Source: Dyella humicola (lineage in GTDB: Bacteria; Pseudomonadota; Gammaproteobacteria; Xanthomonadales; Rhodanobacteraceae). From it: a stretch of DNA of 64,000 bases. The position numbers were made by a program, and so were the translations under genes. This document shows, in pieces, positions 27,454-35,370 of this stretch (positions within the stretch are counted from its first letter, which is position 1; every line of letters begins with the position of its first letter). A model generated the notes under the pieces. The model was not told the origin of the DNA, searched no databases, and saw only the letters and a program-made list of their open reading frames with translations. The stretch covers positions 124,001 to 188,000 of the forward strand of contig NZ_JAPDPC010000004.1 of assembly GCF_026283945.1 (NCBI RefSeq), given 5' to 3'.

Positions 27454-28391
27454 ATAGCATCCTCGCAATGAATCAGGCGATCGGTCTGGAAAGCATGTTG
27501 CGCGCGTTGACCGAGCGACAAGGCAAGCCGCCCGCCGCCCGTGACCAGGCCTTCGGTCTGGCCACTCCTGCCACGGGTCGACGCTGTCGTGCGATCGCCG
27601 TCGCGGGTGGCAAGGGCGGCGTGGGCAAGACCACCGTGTCGGTCAACCTGGGCATGGCACTGGCCATGGCCGGGCACGAAGTGATCCTGCTCGACGCGGA
27701 CATGGGGCTGGCCAATGTCGATGTGCTGTTGGGCCTTACGCCGACGCGTCACATTGGTCACCTGCTCGACGGCAGCTGCGGCATCGAGGATCTGCTGATC
27801 ACCGGGCCGCGCGGTCTCAAGGTCGTGCCCGCAGGTTCGGGTGCGCGACGGCTGGCCCAGCTCAGCAATGGCGAGCATGCGGCGGTGATCCGCGCGTTCG
27901 ATGATCTGGTGATGCCGCCGGACTACCTGCTGGTGGATACCGCCGCGGGTCTGTCCGACAACGTGGCGATGTTCGCCGCCGCGGCCGACGACGTCGTGCT
28001 GGTGGTTTGTGATGAGCCGGCTTCGCTCACCGATGCCTACGCCATGCTCAAGGTGCTCAGCCGCGAATTCGGCGTGCGGCGCTTCCGCATGGTGGCCAAC
28101 ATGGTGCGCAATGCTGGCGAAGCCCGCCAGCTGCACCAGAAACTGGCGCGTGTCACCGATCGCTTCCTCGATGTGGCGCTCGAATTCATGGGCATGGTGC
28201 CGCACGACGAGCGCCTCAAGCAGGCCATACGCCGGCAGAGTTCGGTGGTGGACCTGTGGCCTTCCAGTCGGTCGGGACAGGCATTCAAGCAATTGGCAGG
28301 TGCGGTCGATACATGGAGTGAACCCGAGCGACTGGGGCTGGACCGTATCGCCTTCTTCAGCAGGCAGGCCGCAGCAGCGACGGGGTGGTGA
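27450..28391 (+). CDS. fleN: Flagellar number regulator FleN (FlhG), MinD-like ATPase
   Basis: 313 residues. Deviant Walker A GGKGGVGKTT (53-62) with the signature Lys of the ParA/MinD family, switch segment LLDADMGLANVDVLLG, and DTAAGLSDN. The N-terminal about 30 residues resemble the short helix used to stimulate FlhF GTPase. FleN counts polar flagella by antagonising FlhF and FleQ. Overlaps the flhF stop (ATGA) and is followed by fliA after 1 bp. Confidence 0.94.
   Translation: MNSILAMNQAIGLESMLRALTERQGKPPAARDQAFGLATPATGRRCRAIAVAGGKGGVGKTTVSVNLGMALAMAGHEVILLDADMGLANVDVLLGLTPTRHIGHLLDGSCGIEDLLITGPRGLKVVPAGSGARRLAQLSNGEHAAVIRAFDDLVMPPDYLLVDTAAGLSDNVAMFAAAADDVVLVVCDEPASLTDAYAMLKVLSREFGVRRFRMVANMVRNAGEARQLHQKLARVTDRFLDVALEFMGMVPHDERLKQAIRRQSSVVDLWPSSRSGQAFKQLAGAVDTWSEPERLGLDRIAFFSRQAAAATGW
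28285..28312 (+). promoter_or_regulatory. Possible sigma-28 promoter inside fleN, ahead of fliA
   Basis: TCAAGC, 14 bp, GTCGATAC. The elements resemble the FliA consensus, but the spacer is one longer than in the six better sites of this window and -10 has a mismatch. It would allow FliA to raise its own expression. Weak call. Confidence 0.25.
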
Positions 28392-28392
28392 A

Positions 28393-29127
28393 ATGAGTGT
28401 GGCTTCCGAATATCTGCAACTGCAAAGGCAGAGTGCCGACGAATTGGTTCGCCTGCACGCGCCACTGGTGCGAAGGATCGCCTATCACTTGATGGGTCGA
28501 TTGCCGCCGAGTGTGGACGTGAGCGACCTGATTCAGGCCGGCATGATCGGGCTGCTGGAGGCTGCGCGAAATTTCACCACCGGGCGTAACGCCAGCTTCG
28601 AGACGTTTGCGGGTATCCGCATTCGTGGCTCAATGCTCGACGAACTGCGGCGTACCGATTGGACTCCCCGATCGGTCCACCGCAAGGTGCGCGAGATGGC
28701 CGAGGTGGTGCGCCAGATCGAGATTGAAACCGGCGCGGATGCCGAGGACGCCGAAGTCATGCGGCGACTGGGCATCGGCGCCGAGGAGTACCACCAGGTG
28801 CTGGCCGATGCGGCGAGTGCACGGTTGCTCAGCCTCTCCGTGCCGGACGACGGTGATGGTGGTGCAGCCTTCGACGTGGCCGATGCGGACAGCCTGAGTC
28901 CGCCGGACAGCGTCGAGCACGATGGCATGCGCCAGTCGCTGATTGACGCGATTGGAGGCCTGCCGGAGCGGGAGCAGTTGGTGATGTCGCTGTACTACGA
29001 AGAGGAGTTGAACCTCAAAGAAATCGGCGCAGTACTCGGCGTCACCGAGTCGCGGGTCTGCCAGATCCACGGCCAGGCCATCGTGCGCTTGCGAGCGCGC
29101 ATGACCGGGTGGCGCGAAAACGATTGA
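28393..29127 (+). CDS. fliA: RNA polymerase sigma-28 factor FliA
   Basis: 244 residues from the ATG just after the fleN stop; upstream in-frame codons lie inside fleN. Region 2 text [33 protein letters not shown] and F..FA..RIRG.MLDELR, region 3 segment ([14 protein letters not shown]), and region 4 [48 protein letters not shown] are those of FliA. It recognises late flagellar promoters. Six candidate sites are noted in this window. The anti-sigma factor FlgM is not in the window. Confidence 0.97.
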   Translation: MSVASEYLQLQRQSADELVRLHAPLVRRIAYHLMGRLPPSVDVSDLIQAGMIGLLEAARNFTTGRNASFETFAGIRIRGSMLDELRRTDWTPRSVHRKVREMAEVVRQIEIETGADAEDAEVMRRLGIGAEEYHQVLADAASARLLSLSVPDDGDGGAAFDVADADSLSPPDSVEHDGMRQSLIDAIGGLPEREQLVMSLYYEEELNLKEIGAVLGVTESRVCQIHGQAIVRLRARMTGWREND

Positions 29128-29192
29128 GCGGTACCCCGACATTCCCTGAGGCTTGGCGCACCGGACCGCACGGTGCAAGCGGAGAAAGTGGT

Positions 29193-29600
29193 TTGGACAA
29201 GAATATGAAGATCCTGGTGGTGGACGACTTTTCCACCATGCGGCGCATCGTTCGCAACCTGCTGGTGGAACTGGGCTTCAGCAATACGCTGATCCAGGAA
29301 GCCGACGATGGCGAAAACGCGCTCACCATGTTGCGCAACAGCGCTTTCGACATGGTGGTGACTGATTGGAACATGCCCAACATGACGGGCATCGACCTGC
29401 TTCGTGCGATCCGCGCCGAGCCCGCCTTGAAGGGCATGCCGGTGCTGATGGTCACGGCGGAAAACAATCGCGACCAGATCATCGCTGCCGCCCAGGCCGG
29501 CGTGAACGGCTACATTGTCAAGCCCTTCACCGCGGCCACGCTGCAGGAAAAACTAAGCAAGATCTTCGAGCGGCTCGCCGCCAGCGGAGCCACCGCATGA
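29193..29600 (+). CDS. cheY: Chemotaxis response regulator CheY (flagellar cluster)
   Basis: 135 residues when started at the TTG at 29193, which has GGAGAAA 8 bp upstream; the ATG at 29205 is 20 bp from it. Receiver with acidic pair D11/D12, phospho-acceptor D58 (TDWNMPNM) and the Lys of NGYIVKPF. Single-domain CheY that binds FliM to reverse rotation. Follows fliA in the usual order and overlaps cheZ by 4 bp. Confidence 0.93.
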   Translation: MDKNMKILVVDDFSTMRRIVRNLLVELGFSNTLIQEADDGENALTMLRNSAFDMVVTDWNMPNMTGIDLLRAIRAEPALKGMPVLMVTAENNRDQIIAAAQAGVNGYIVKPFTAATLQEKLSKIFERLAASGATA

Positions 29601-30238
29601 ACGCACAGGCATCCCTGATGGCGGGCGAAACGCTGCCGCCGGAATTGCACGACCTGCTCAACAGCACCGACGGCGCCGCGTTCGAACAGGCGCTGGACGT
29701 ACTGGTGCGTGAGCGTGAACAGCGCGTATTCCGTGCGTTGGGCCTGCTCGCCCGTGATTTGCACGACGCCGTGCGCCGTCTCGGCGGTGACCTCGCGCAG
29801 GAAGGCGTGCCGGGCAGCGTGGCCGATGCACGCCAGCATCTGCAGGACGTGCTGGAAATGAGTTCGCAGGCCGCTCACCGCACGCTTGATTTCGCCGAGC
29901 GCATGCGCCCGCAGGCCGAGTCGCTGGCCGCGAACGCCAGCGCGGTGATCGACGGCACGCCGCCCAGCGACGTCGCCCACGTGCTGGCGCTGGAGGCGAA
30001 GGGCTTCTCCACCGCCTGCCGCGACGGCCTGGCCGATTTCGTGGTGGCGCAGTCCTGGCAGGACCTGTCCGGCCAGCGCATCAAGAAAGTCGTCAACTTC
30101 ATCGGCAGTGTCGAATCGTCGCTGCTGGAACTGGTGAGCCTGACCGGCGCGCTCGCAGGCGGCGAAGTCGCCGTGGGACCGGTCAAGGTGACCAGCCAGG
30201 ACGAGGCTGATCGTCTGCTAAGCGAGTTCGGGTTCTGA
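29597..30238 (+). CDS. cheZ: Protein phosphatase CheZ
   Basis: 213 residues from the ATG overlapping the cheY stop. Long helical region with the conserved catalytic segment [18 protein letters not shown] (Gln in the phosphatase position). The last 14 residues [14 protein letters not shown] form the CheY-tethering peptide. It dephosphorylates CheY-P. Followed by cheA after 2 bp. The C-terminal peptide is compared with FliM and CheA motifs in the findings. Confidence 0.94.
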   Translation: MNAQASLMAGETLPPELHDLLNSTDGAAFEQALDVLVREREQRVFRALGLLARDLHDAVRRLGGDLAQEGVPGSVADARQHLQDVLEMSSQAAHRTLDFAERMRPQAESLAANASAVIDGTPPSDVAHVLALEAKGFSTACRDGLADFVVAQSWQDLSGQRIKKVVNFIGSVESSLLELVSLTGALAGGEVAVGPVKVTSQDEADRLLSEFGF

Positions 30239-30240
30239 GC

Positions 30241-32226
30241 ATGAGTCCCGAGCTGGACACCGAGCTGCGCGACACGTTCCTGGTGGAAGCCGGGGAGTTG
30301 ATGCAGCGCCTGGGCGAACAGCTGATCGGGCTGGAAGCCGCGCCGCGCGATGCCGAGCTGTTGAATGCGGTGTTCCGCGCGTTCCACACGGTGAAGGGCG
30401 GCGCCGGTTTCCTCGCCGTCGAGCCGATGGTGCAGCTGTGCCACCACGCCGAGGACTTGCTCAACATCGCGCGCACCGGTCAGCTGCTGCTCGATGCCGA
30501 GCGCATGGACGCATTGCTGGAAGCGCTCGATCTGCTGAACGACATGCTGGCAGCCTTGGCGGGCGGTAGCGCGATGGCGATGCCGCCGCCGGGCCTGCTG
30601 AAGCGTCTGATGCCGGCCCAGGCCGCCAGGTCGCCTGCAGCTCGCAGGCCGGTGGCCGCGCCGATGGCGGCTCCGGCTGGCGATGGCAGCATCGACGATT
30701 CGGAATTCGAAGCCTTGCTGGACAGCCTGTACGGCTCGGGCGGCGCGCCCGGCCTCGACGAGGCGGCGGTGCCGACCACCCATGACGGCATCAGTGACGA
30801 TGAATTCGAAGCCTTGCTGGACAATCTCCACGGCAAGGGCGGTGCGCCAAGCGCGGCGTCCGTGACCGCTACGGCGCCTCCAAGCACGATGGCCTCGGGC
30901 GCGATCTCGGACGACGAGTTCGAAGCGCTGCTGGACAACCTGCATGGCAAGGGCTCCGCACCCGGAGCCATCTCCGCAAGCACCACACCGGTCGCCGTCC
31001 CTGCTGCAACGCCGAGCGCGGCCCCCGCTGCGCGCAGCCCCGCACCGGCTGCCGAAACGACGGTGCGCGTGGATACCGCGCGCCTCGATGCACTCGTGCA
31101 CCGCGCGGGCGAACTGGTGCTGGTGCGCAACCGCTTGCTCAGTCTCGCTGCACGCAACGGCGATGAAACGCTCGCACTGGCGGCCAGCGAACTCGATCGC
31201 GTTGCCGATGCCTTGCAGAATGCCGTGCTCGGCATGCGCATGCAGCCTGTGGGGCGCCTGTTCCAGCGCTTCCCGCGCATCGTGCGCGATCTCGCGCGCC
31301 AGCTCGGCAAGGAAGTCGAACTGATACAGGAAGGCGAGAGCACCGATCTCGATCGCAGCCTGGTCGAATCGCTCGCCGATCCGCTGGTCCACCTTATCCG
31401 TAACGCACTCGACCATGGGCTTGAGATGCCCGAGGAGCGCGAGCGCGCAGGCAAGCCACGCAAGGGACACGTCACGCTTTCAGCGAGCCAGCGCGGTGAA
31501 CGTATCGTCATCTCCGTGGCCGACGACGGCCGCGGCATGAATCCCGAGATCCTGCGCCGCAAAGCAGTGGAGAAAGGCGTCATCGACGAGGCCCAGGCGG
31601 CGCGCCTCACTGAAAACGAATGCTACGAATTGATTTTTCGCCCCGGCTTCAGCACCGCGGCCACCGTGTCCGACATTTCCGGCCGCGGCGTCGGCATGGA
31701 CGTGGTGAAGACGCGCGTGGCCGAACTGGGTGGCACGCTGCAGGTGCGCTCGCAACTGGGTCGCGGTAGCACACTGGAACTGGCCGTGCCGCTGACCTTG
31801 GCGATCCAGCGCGTGCTGATGGTGCGCGTCGGTGGACGTCTCCTCGCGTTGCCGCTGAGCAATATCGAAGAAGTATTCGAGCTGTCGCCGGGACAGGACC
31901 AGCGACTCGACGGCCGCGTCGTCGCCGCGCATCGCGGTCGCGCACTCGCGCTGGCCGACCTGGCCGGCTGGGTCGGCGTTGAAGGTGCCCCCGGCCGACA
32001 TGTGGTGGTACTGCATATTGGCCACCTGCGTCTTGGCTGCCTGGTGCACGAAGTGCTTGGGCGTGAAGACGTCATGGTGAAGCCGCTCGGCCCCCTGTTT
32101 GCGGACGTACCCGCCGTGGCCGGCGCCACGGTGACGGGCGACGGCCGTCTTGCCCTGGTCATGGATCTCGCCGGCCTCGCCGGCGGCGATGGCCAACTCC
32201 TTCCCTCCCTGCAAGTGACCGCCTGA
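30241..32226 (+). CDS. cheA: Chemotaxis histidine kinase CheA (flagellar cluster)
   Basis: 661 residues. The Hpt domain (1-about 110) has phospho-His H49 in AFHTVKGGAGF. Then a long linker (about 115-275) replaces a recognisable P2 domain. It holds three copies of a motif of the form (S/D)D(S/D)EFEALLD.L(Y/H)G.G starting at about residues 151, 184 and 222. Dimerisation, ATPase (LVHLIRNALDHGLE; DDGRGMNPE; GRGVGMDVVKTRV) and CheW-like P5 domains follow, with the end VMDLAGLAGGDG. It phosphorylates CheY and CheB. The CheB gene in this window belongs to the second cluster. Lack of P2 with three docking-like motifs is the notable feature. Confidence 0.95.
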   Translation: MSPELDTELRDTFLVEAGELMQRLGEQLIGLEAAPRDAELLNAVFRAFHTVKGGAGFLAVEPMVQLCHHAEDLLNIARTGQLLLDAERMDALLEALDLLNDMLAALAGGSAMAMPPPGLLKRLMPAQAARSPAARRPVAAPMAAPAGDGSIDDSEFEALLDSLYGSGGAPGLDEAAVPTTHDGISDDEFEALLDNLHGKGGAPSAASVTATAPPSTMASGAISDDEFEALLDNLHGKGSAPGAISASTTPVAVPAATPSAAPAARSPAPAAETTVRVDTARLDALVHRAGELVLVRNRLLSLAARNGDETLALAASELDRVADALQNAVLGMRMQPVGRLFQRFPRIVRDLARQLGKEVELIQEGESTDLDRSLVESLADPLVHLIRNALDHGLEMPEERERAGKPRKGHVTLSASQRGERIVISVADDGRGMNPEILRRKAVEKGVIDEAQAARLTENECYELIFRPGFSTAATVSDISGRGVGMDVVKTRVAELGGTLQVRSQLGRGSTLELAVPLTLAIQRVLMVRVGGRLLALPLSNIEEVFELSPGQDQRLDGRVVAAHRGRALALADLAGWVGVEGAPGRHVVVLHIGHLRLGCLVHEVLGREDVMVKPLGPLFADVPAVAGATVTGDGRLALVMDLAGLAGGDGQLLPSLQVTA

Positions 32227-32227
32227 C

Positions 32228-32968
32228 ATGGACCTGGTAAGTCTCATTGGTACGATCCTGGCCTTCGTGGTCATCATCGTCGGCACCATCCTCAAGGGCT
32301 CCACCGTCGGTGCGCTGTGGAACCCGGCGGCTTTTGTGATCGTCTTCATGGGCACCATCGCCTGCTTGCTGGTGCAGAACCAGGGCAAGGCGCTGAAGCA
32401 GTCGATGAAGATGTTCTCGATGGTCTACAAGCCGCCGAAACATCAGCCGGCCGATCTCATCAGCCGCATCGTGGGCTGGAGCGAGATCTCTCGTCGCCAG
32501 GGCCTGCTCGGCCTGGAACCGCAGATCGAATCGGAGGACGACACCTTCGTGCGCAAGGGCCTGCAACTACTGGTCGACGGCAGTGAGCCGGATGCGATAC
32601 GCGGCGTGCTGGAAGTGGAAGTGGACGCCCGCGAGCACGCAGACCTGGCAGCCGCCAAGGTCTATGAGAACGCCGGCATTTATTCGCCGACCATGGGCAT
32701 CATCGGCGCGGTGATGGGCTTGATGGCGGTGATGCAGAACCTGGCTGACCCAAGCAAGCTCGGCCACGGCATTGCCGCCGCCTTCGTGGCCACCATCTAC
32801 GGCGTGGCGCTGGCCAACATGTTGATGTTGCCGATCGCCTCACGCCTGAAGGGGCTGGTGCACAAGCAGACGCAGATGCGCGAGATCCTGATCGAGGGCC
32901 TGGTGTCCATTGCCGAAGGCGCCAACCCGCGCCAGATCGAGGCGAAGCTGCAGGGCTACTTGCCGTGA
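32228..32968 (+). CDS. motC: Flagellar stator protein MotC (MotA family)
   Basis: 246 residues with four membrane spans. Conserved text: MDLVSLIGTILAFVVIIVGTILKG, the cytoplasmic loop with the charged residues that touch FliG, and SPTMGIIGAVMGLMAVMQNL followed by GIAAAFVATIYGVALANMLMLP. It forms the H+-conducting stator with MotD. MotC is the usual name for this paralogue in polar-flagellar clusters next to cheA. Overlaps motD by 4 bp. Confidence 0.93.
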   Translation: MDLVSLIGTILAFVVIIVGTILKGSTVGALWNPAAFVIVFMGTIACLLVQNQGKALKQSMKMFSMVYKPPKHQPADLISRIVGWSEISRRQGLLGLEPQIESEDDTFVRKGLQLLVDGSEPDAIRGVLEVEVDAREHADLAAAKVYENAGIYSPTMGIIGAVMGLMAVMQNLADPSKLGHGIAAAFVATIYGVALANMLMLPIASRLKGLVHKQTQMREILIEGLVSIAEGANPRQIEAKLQGYLP

Positions 32969-34080
32969 GTCGCAAGAAGCACCACGAGGATCACGTCAAT
33001 CACGAAGCATGGGCGATTCCCTATGCGGACCTGATGACGTTGCTGCTCGCGTTCTTCGTGGTGATGTACGCCGTGTCGGTGGTGAACGAAGGCAAGTACC
33101 GCGTGATGTCCGAGTCGATCATCGAGGCGTTCAACGGCTCCAGTCATGTCATCGCCGCGATGCCGCAGACCCGCGCTCAACCGCACAATGTCGACCCCGC
33201 CGTAGCGGCGCCCCCAGGCCAGCCGGGTGCGGCTACCACGCCACTCGCCGTGCCCATTCCACAGCGACCGGTGCCGATACGTGCGGCGGATCTACGCGCT
33301 GCCCAGCAGCGCGTTTCGGAGCAAAATCTCGAACACATCCGCGATCAGGTGCAGCGCGCGCTGCAGCCGCTGATCGACAAACAGATGGTCGTGGTTCGGC
33401 GCACCACCACTTGGCTGGAAATCGAAATTCGTACCGACATCCTGTTTCCCAGCGGCGTCGCCAAGTTGTCGACACCGGCCGACGGCGTGCTCAACGAGAT
33501 CGCCGGCATCCTGCAGCCGTTTACCAATCCCGTGCGCATCGAGGGCTATACGGACGACCAACCGATCAACACGTCGGTGTTCCCGTCCAACTGGGAACTG
33601 TCGGCCGCGCGTGCGGCGAGTGTGGCGCGGCTGTTCTCTGAGCACGGCGTCGATCCGACGCGGCTCGGCATCGTCGGCTGGAGTGAATATCGCCCAAGCG
33701 CGGCGAACGCCACCGAAGATGGCCGCAATCACAATCGCCGCGTACTGGTCGTCGTGCTGAGCGATCAGGATGCACCAAAGCGTCTCTACAACGATGTCCA
33801 ACACATGGGGCAGTTGGCCGGTGGCGAAGTGCCGACTACGGCTAGCTCGGTGGCGCCCGCTGCGACTCCCATCGCTGTCACCGGCATGCAGGAGCATGCG
33901 CCGGTATCGAAAATTCAGGGCCTGCCCGCTGGTGATCTCCCGGTGAACAAGGTGATGCTGGCGGGGCCTGCCCGAGCCGTGCGCCATGCCGAAGAGGCAT
34001 CCCCTTCGACGTCCACACCAGCAAACGGCACGATCATCGTCACGGCACAGCGCGCCGCCATGCCGGACCGCGGTCCCTAA
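32965..34080 (+). CDS. motD: Flagellar stator protein MotD (MotB family)
   Basis: 371 residues, GTG start overlapping the motC stop. Single membrane span with the proton-binding Asp (D22) in IPYADLMTLLLAFFVVMYAVSV. After a Pro-rich linker, the OmpA-like peptidoglycan-binding domain has VRIEGYTDDQPI, NWELSAARAASVARLF and a final NHNRRVLVVV. The tail beyond this (about 265-371) is low-complexity and longer than in MotB. It anchors the stator to the wall. Confidence 0.94.
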   Translation: MSRKKHHEDHVNHEAWAIPYADLMTLLLAFFVVMYAVSVVNEGKYRVMSESIIEAFNGSSHVIAAMPQTRAQPHNVDPAVAAPPGQPGAATTPLAVPIPQRPVPIRAADLRAAQQRVSEQNLEHIRDQVQRALQPLIDKQMVVVRRTTTWLEIEIRTDILFPSGVAKLSTPADGVLNEIAGILQPFTNPVRIEGYTDDQPINTSVFPSNWELSAARAASVARLFSEHGVDPTRLGIVGWSEYRPSAANATEDGRNHNRRVLVVVLSDQDAPKRLYNDVQHMGQLAGGEVPTTASSVAPAATPIAVTGMQEHAPVSKIQGLPAGDLPVNKVMLAGPARAVRHAEEASPSTSTPANGTIIVTAQRAAMPDRGP

Positions 34081-34133
34081 TCCGTGCCCGGGCTAGCGCC
34101 CGCCAAGCCAGCGCACACCCAGGAGTCGAAGTC

Positions 34134-34610
34134 TTGACCGTCGTTGCTATGAACGCCATTCACGCCAGCCAGCGCGCACTTTCGTTCCGTCTTGGCGAGC
34201 AGCTGTACGCCACGCCATTGGCGCAGGTGAGCGAAGTGATCCGCGATGGCGAGCTGACGCCCGTGCCAGGGGCGGCATCCGATCTGCTCGGCATCCGCCA
34301 TCTGCGCGGACGCATTGTGCCCGTGCTCGACGGCCGCCGTCGTCTTGGTCTGGCTGAGGCGGAGCCGGAGAATGAGGCCGACTCGAGGCTGGTGATGCTG
34401 GCTTATGGCAGTCATCTGGTAGGTGTGCGCGTGGACGCCGTGGGCGATATGGTGCCACTCGACGCTACGCAGATTGCACCGCCACCGCCGGGTCGCGCGG
34501 AGCGCGAGGATGATCCGGTTCATGGCGTGCTGCCGTGGCAGGGCGGTTTTGTCGCGCTGCTGGATGTGCGGAGGTTCTGTCGATTGCCGCTGGAAAGTGA
34601 GGCGACATAA
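34134..34610 (+). CDS. cheW: Chemotaxis coupling protein CheW (flagellar cluster)
   Basis: 158 residues from the TTG at 34134, which has AGGAG 8 bp before it; ATG at 34149 would be 23 bp from that site. CheW-type beta-barrel with LSFRLGEQLYATPLAQVSEVIRDGELTPVPGAASDLLGIRHLRGRIVPVLDGRRRLGL and the end PWQGGFVALLDVRRF. It links CheA to receptors. It is 53 bp after motD and closes the first motility operon. Confidence 0.9.
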   Translation: MTVVAMNAIHASQRALSFRLGEQLYATPLAQVSEVIRDGELTPVPGAASDLLGIRHLRGRIVPVLDGRRRLGLAEAEPENEADSRLVMLAYGSHLVGVRVDAVGDMVPLDATQIAPPPPGRAEREDDPVHGVLPWQGGFVALLDVRRFCRLPLESEAT

Positions 34611-34876
34611 GCGCGGCTTCAAGTCCTTGCGTGCTGGCTCATCGTTGGAGCCGCCTTGAGCGCGCTTCACGCAATCCATCAAGGCGACGCCTGTAGCCGA
34701 TCTGGTAGCTGTTGGGCAAATGGCAAGGCGTCCTCGATGGTGGGCACGGTTGGCGCACGGGCGCCATGACCTCGTATCTCGGTTCTCTTGGAACAAGGGA
34801 CATTTTCAGACCAGTCTCATTACAAGGGCACAAAGCCCTGCCTAAGGTAGGGGTTACCCGATGCGGGACTGTACTG
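34611..34876 (+). other. Gap after cheW with a partly riboswitch-like segment
   Basis: There is no gene. 34676-34703 contains a sigma-28-like pair of elements with wrong spacing (rejected elsewhere). 34826-34862 has the text caaagccctgcctaagg and ggggttaccc, which recalls the 3' half of a c-di-GMP-I (GEMM) riboswitch. The conserved 5' half cannot be seen. See findings. Confidence 0.3.
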
Positions 34877-35032
34877 ATGTTGATGCTATTAGCCTTCTCT
34901 TTGATTCCAGGCGCGTTCTTTGCCGGCTATTTCGTGGGCCACCTTCGCGAACGGGAGCGCCGTCCGGAGCTTCGTTGGCCTGCCGAAGAGTCGCGCCTGC
35001 GCACCGATCGTGCCCGTCGGTCGTCTCGTTAG
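34877..35032 (+). CDS. Small single-span membrane protein, unknown
   Basis: 51 residues from the ATG at 34877, with GGGA 9 bp upstream. MLMLLAFSLIPGAFFAGYFVG is a clear membrane segment, followed by an Arg/Glu-rich cytosolic tail (HLRERERRPELRWPAEESR). I recognise no family. It sits between cheW and the minus-strand fliK-like pair. A longer in-frame start exists (from 34712), but the extra text is not protein-like and is discarded. Spurious ORF remains possible. Confidence 0.4.
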   Translation: MLMLLAFSLIPGAFFAGYFVGHLRERERRPELRWPAEESRLRTDRARRSSR

Positions 35033-35097
35033 CACATGGCCCATTTAGGCGGCACGTCCCGATATCGCGCGCTGTCCTGGGAATGGCCAAGGCTGGC

Positions 35098-35370
35098 CTA
35101 TTCCTGATGCTCCGTCGCGTCATACACGCAAGCCAGCACCGATGCCGCCGCCGCATAGAGAATCGCCGGCACGTCCTGCCGTAAGCGCAAGGAGGCGAGC
35201 AGGGCGGCCATCTGTGGATCGTGGTGCAACGGAATGCCCAGGGCACGCGCGCGTGCAAGCAAGGTCTCCAGCGATTCTGGTGGCAACACGGGCGGAGACG
35301 GTGCGTCCGCAGGTCCGCCCGAGAGGCGCAGACTCACCCGTCGTTTGGCGGGAGGCAGTGATGTGCTCAT
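35098..35370 (-). CDS. Free-standing FlhB C-terminal domain protein (FlhX-like)
   Basis: 90 residues from the ATG at 35370, overlapping the stop of the fliK-like gene by 4 bp. It aligns with the last part of FlhB: VSLRLSGGPADA opposite AVALRYDEGRMGA, LLARARALGIPLHHDPQMAALLASLRLRQDVPAILYAAAASVLA opposite the segment with IRLVANSHRIPMVEAPPLARALYATTQL...IPSSLYVAVAQVLA. It lacks the membrane spans and the NPTH cleavage site, so it cannot self-cleave. Such FhlX-type proteins can stand in for the cleaved FlhBC half. Its partner gene encodes a FliK-like protein, the known ligand of FlhBC. Confidence 0.82.
   Translation of the reverse strand: MSTSLPPAKRRVSLRLSGGPADAPSPPVLPPESLETLLARARALGIPLHHDPQMAALLASLRLRQDVPAILYAAAASVLACVYDATEHQE

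Noticed and set aside
34679-34703. TCAAGG...GCCGATCT in the gap after cheW
   Set aside because: The spacer is 11 bp, two short of the 13 bp seen in all good sites here.
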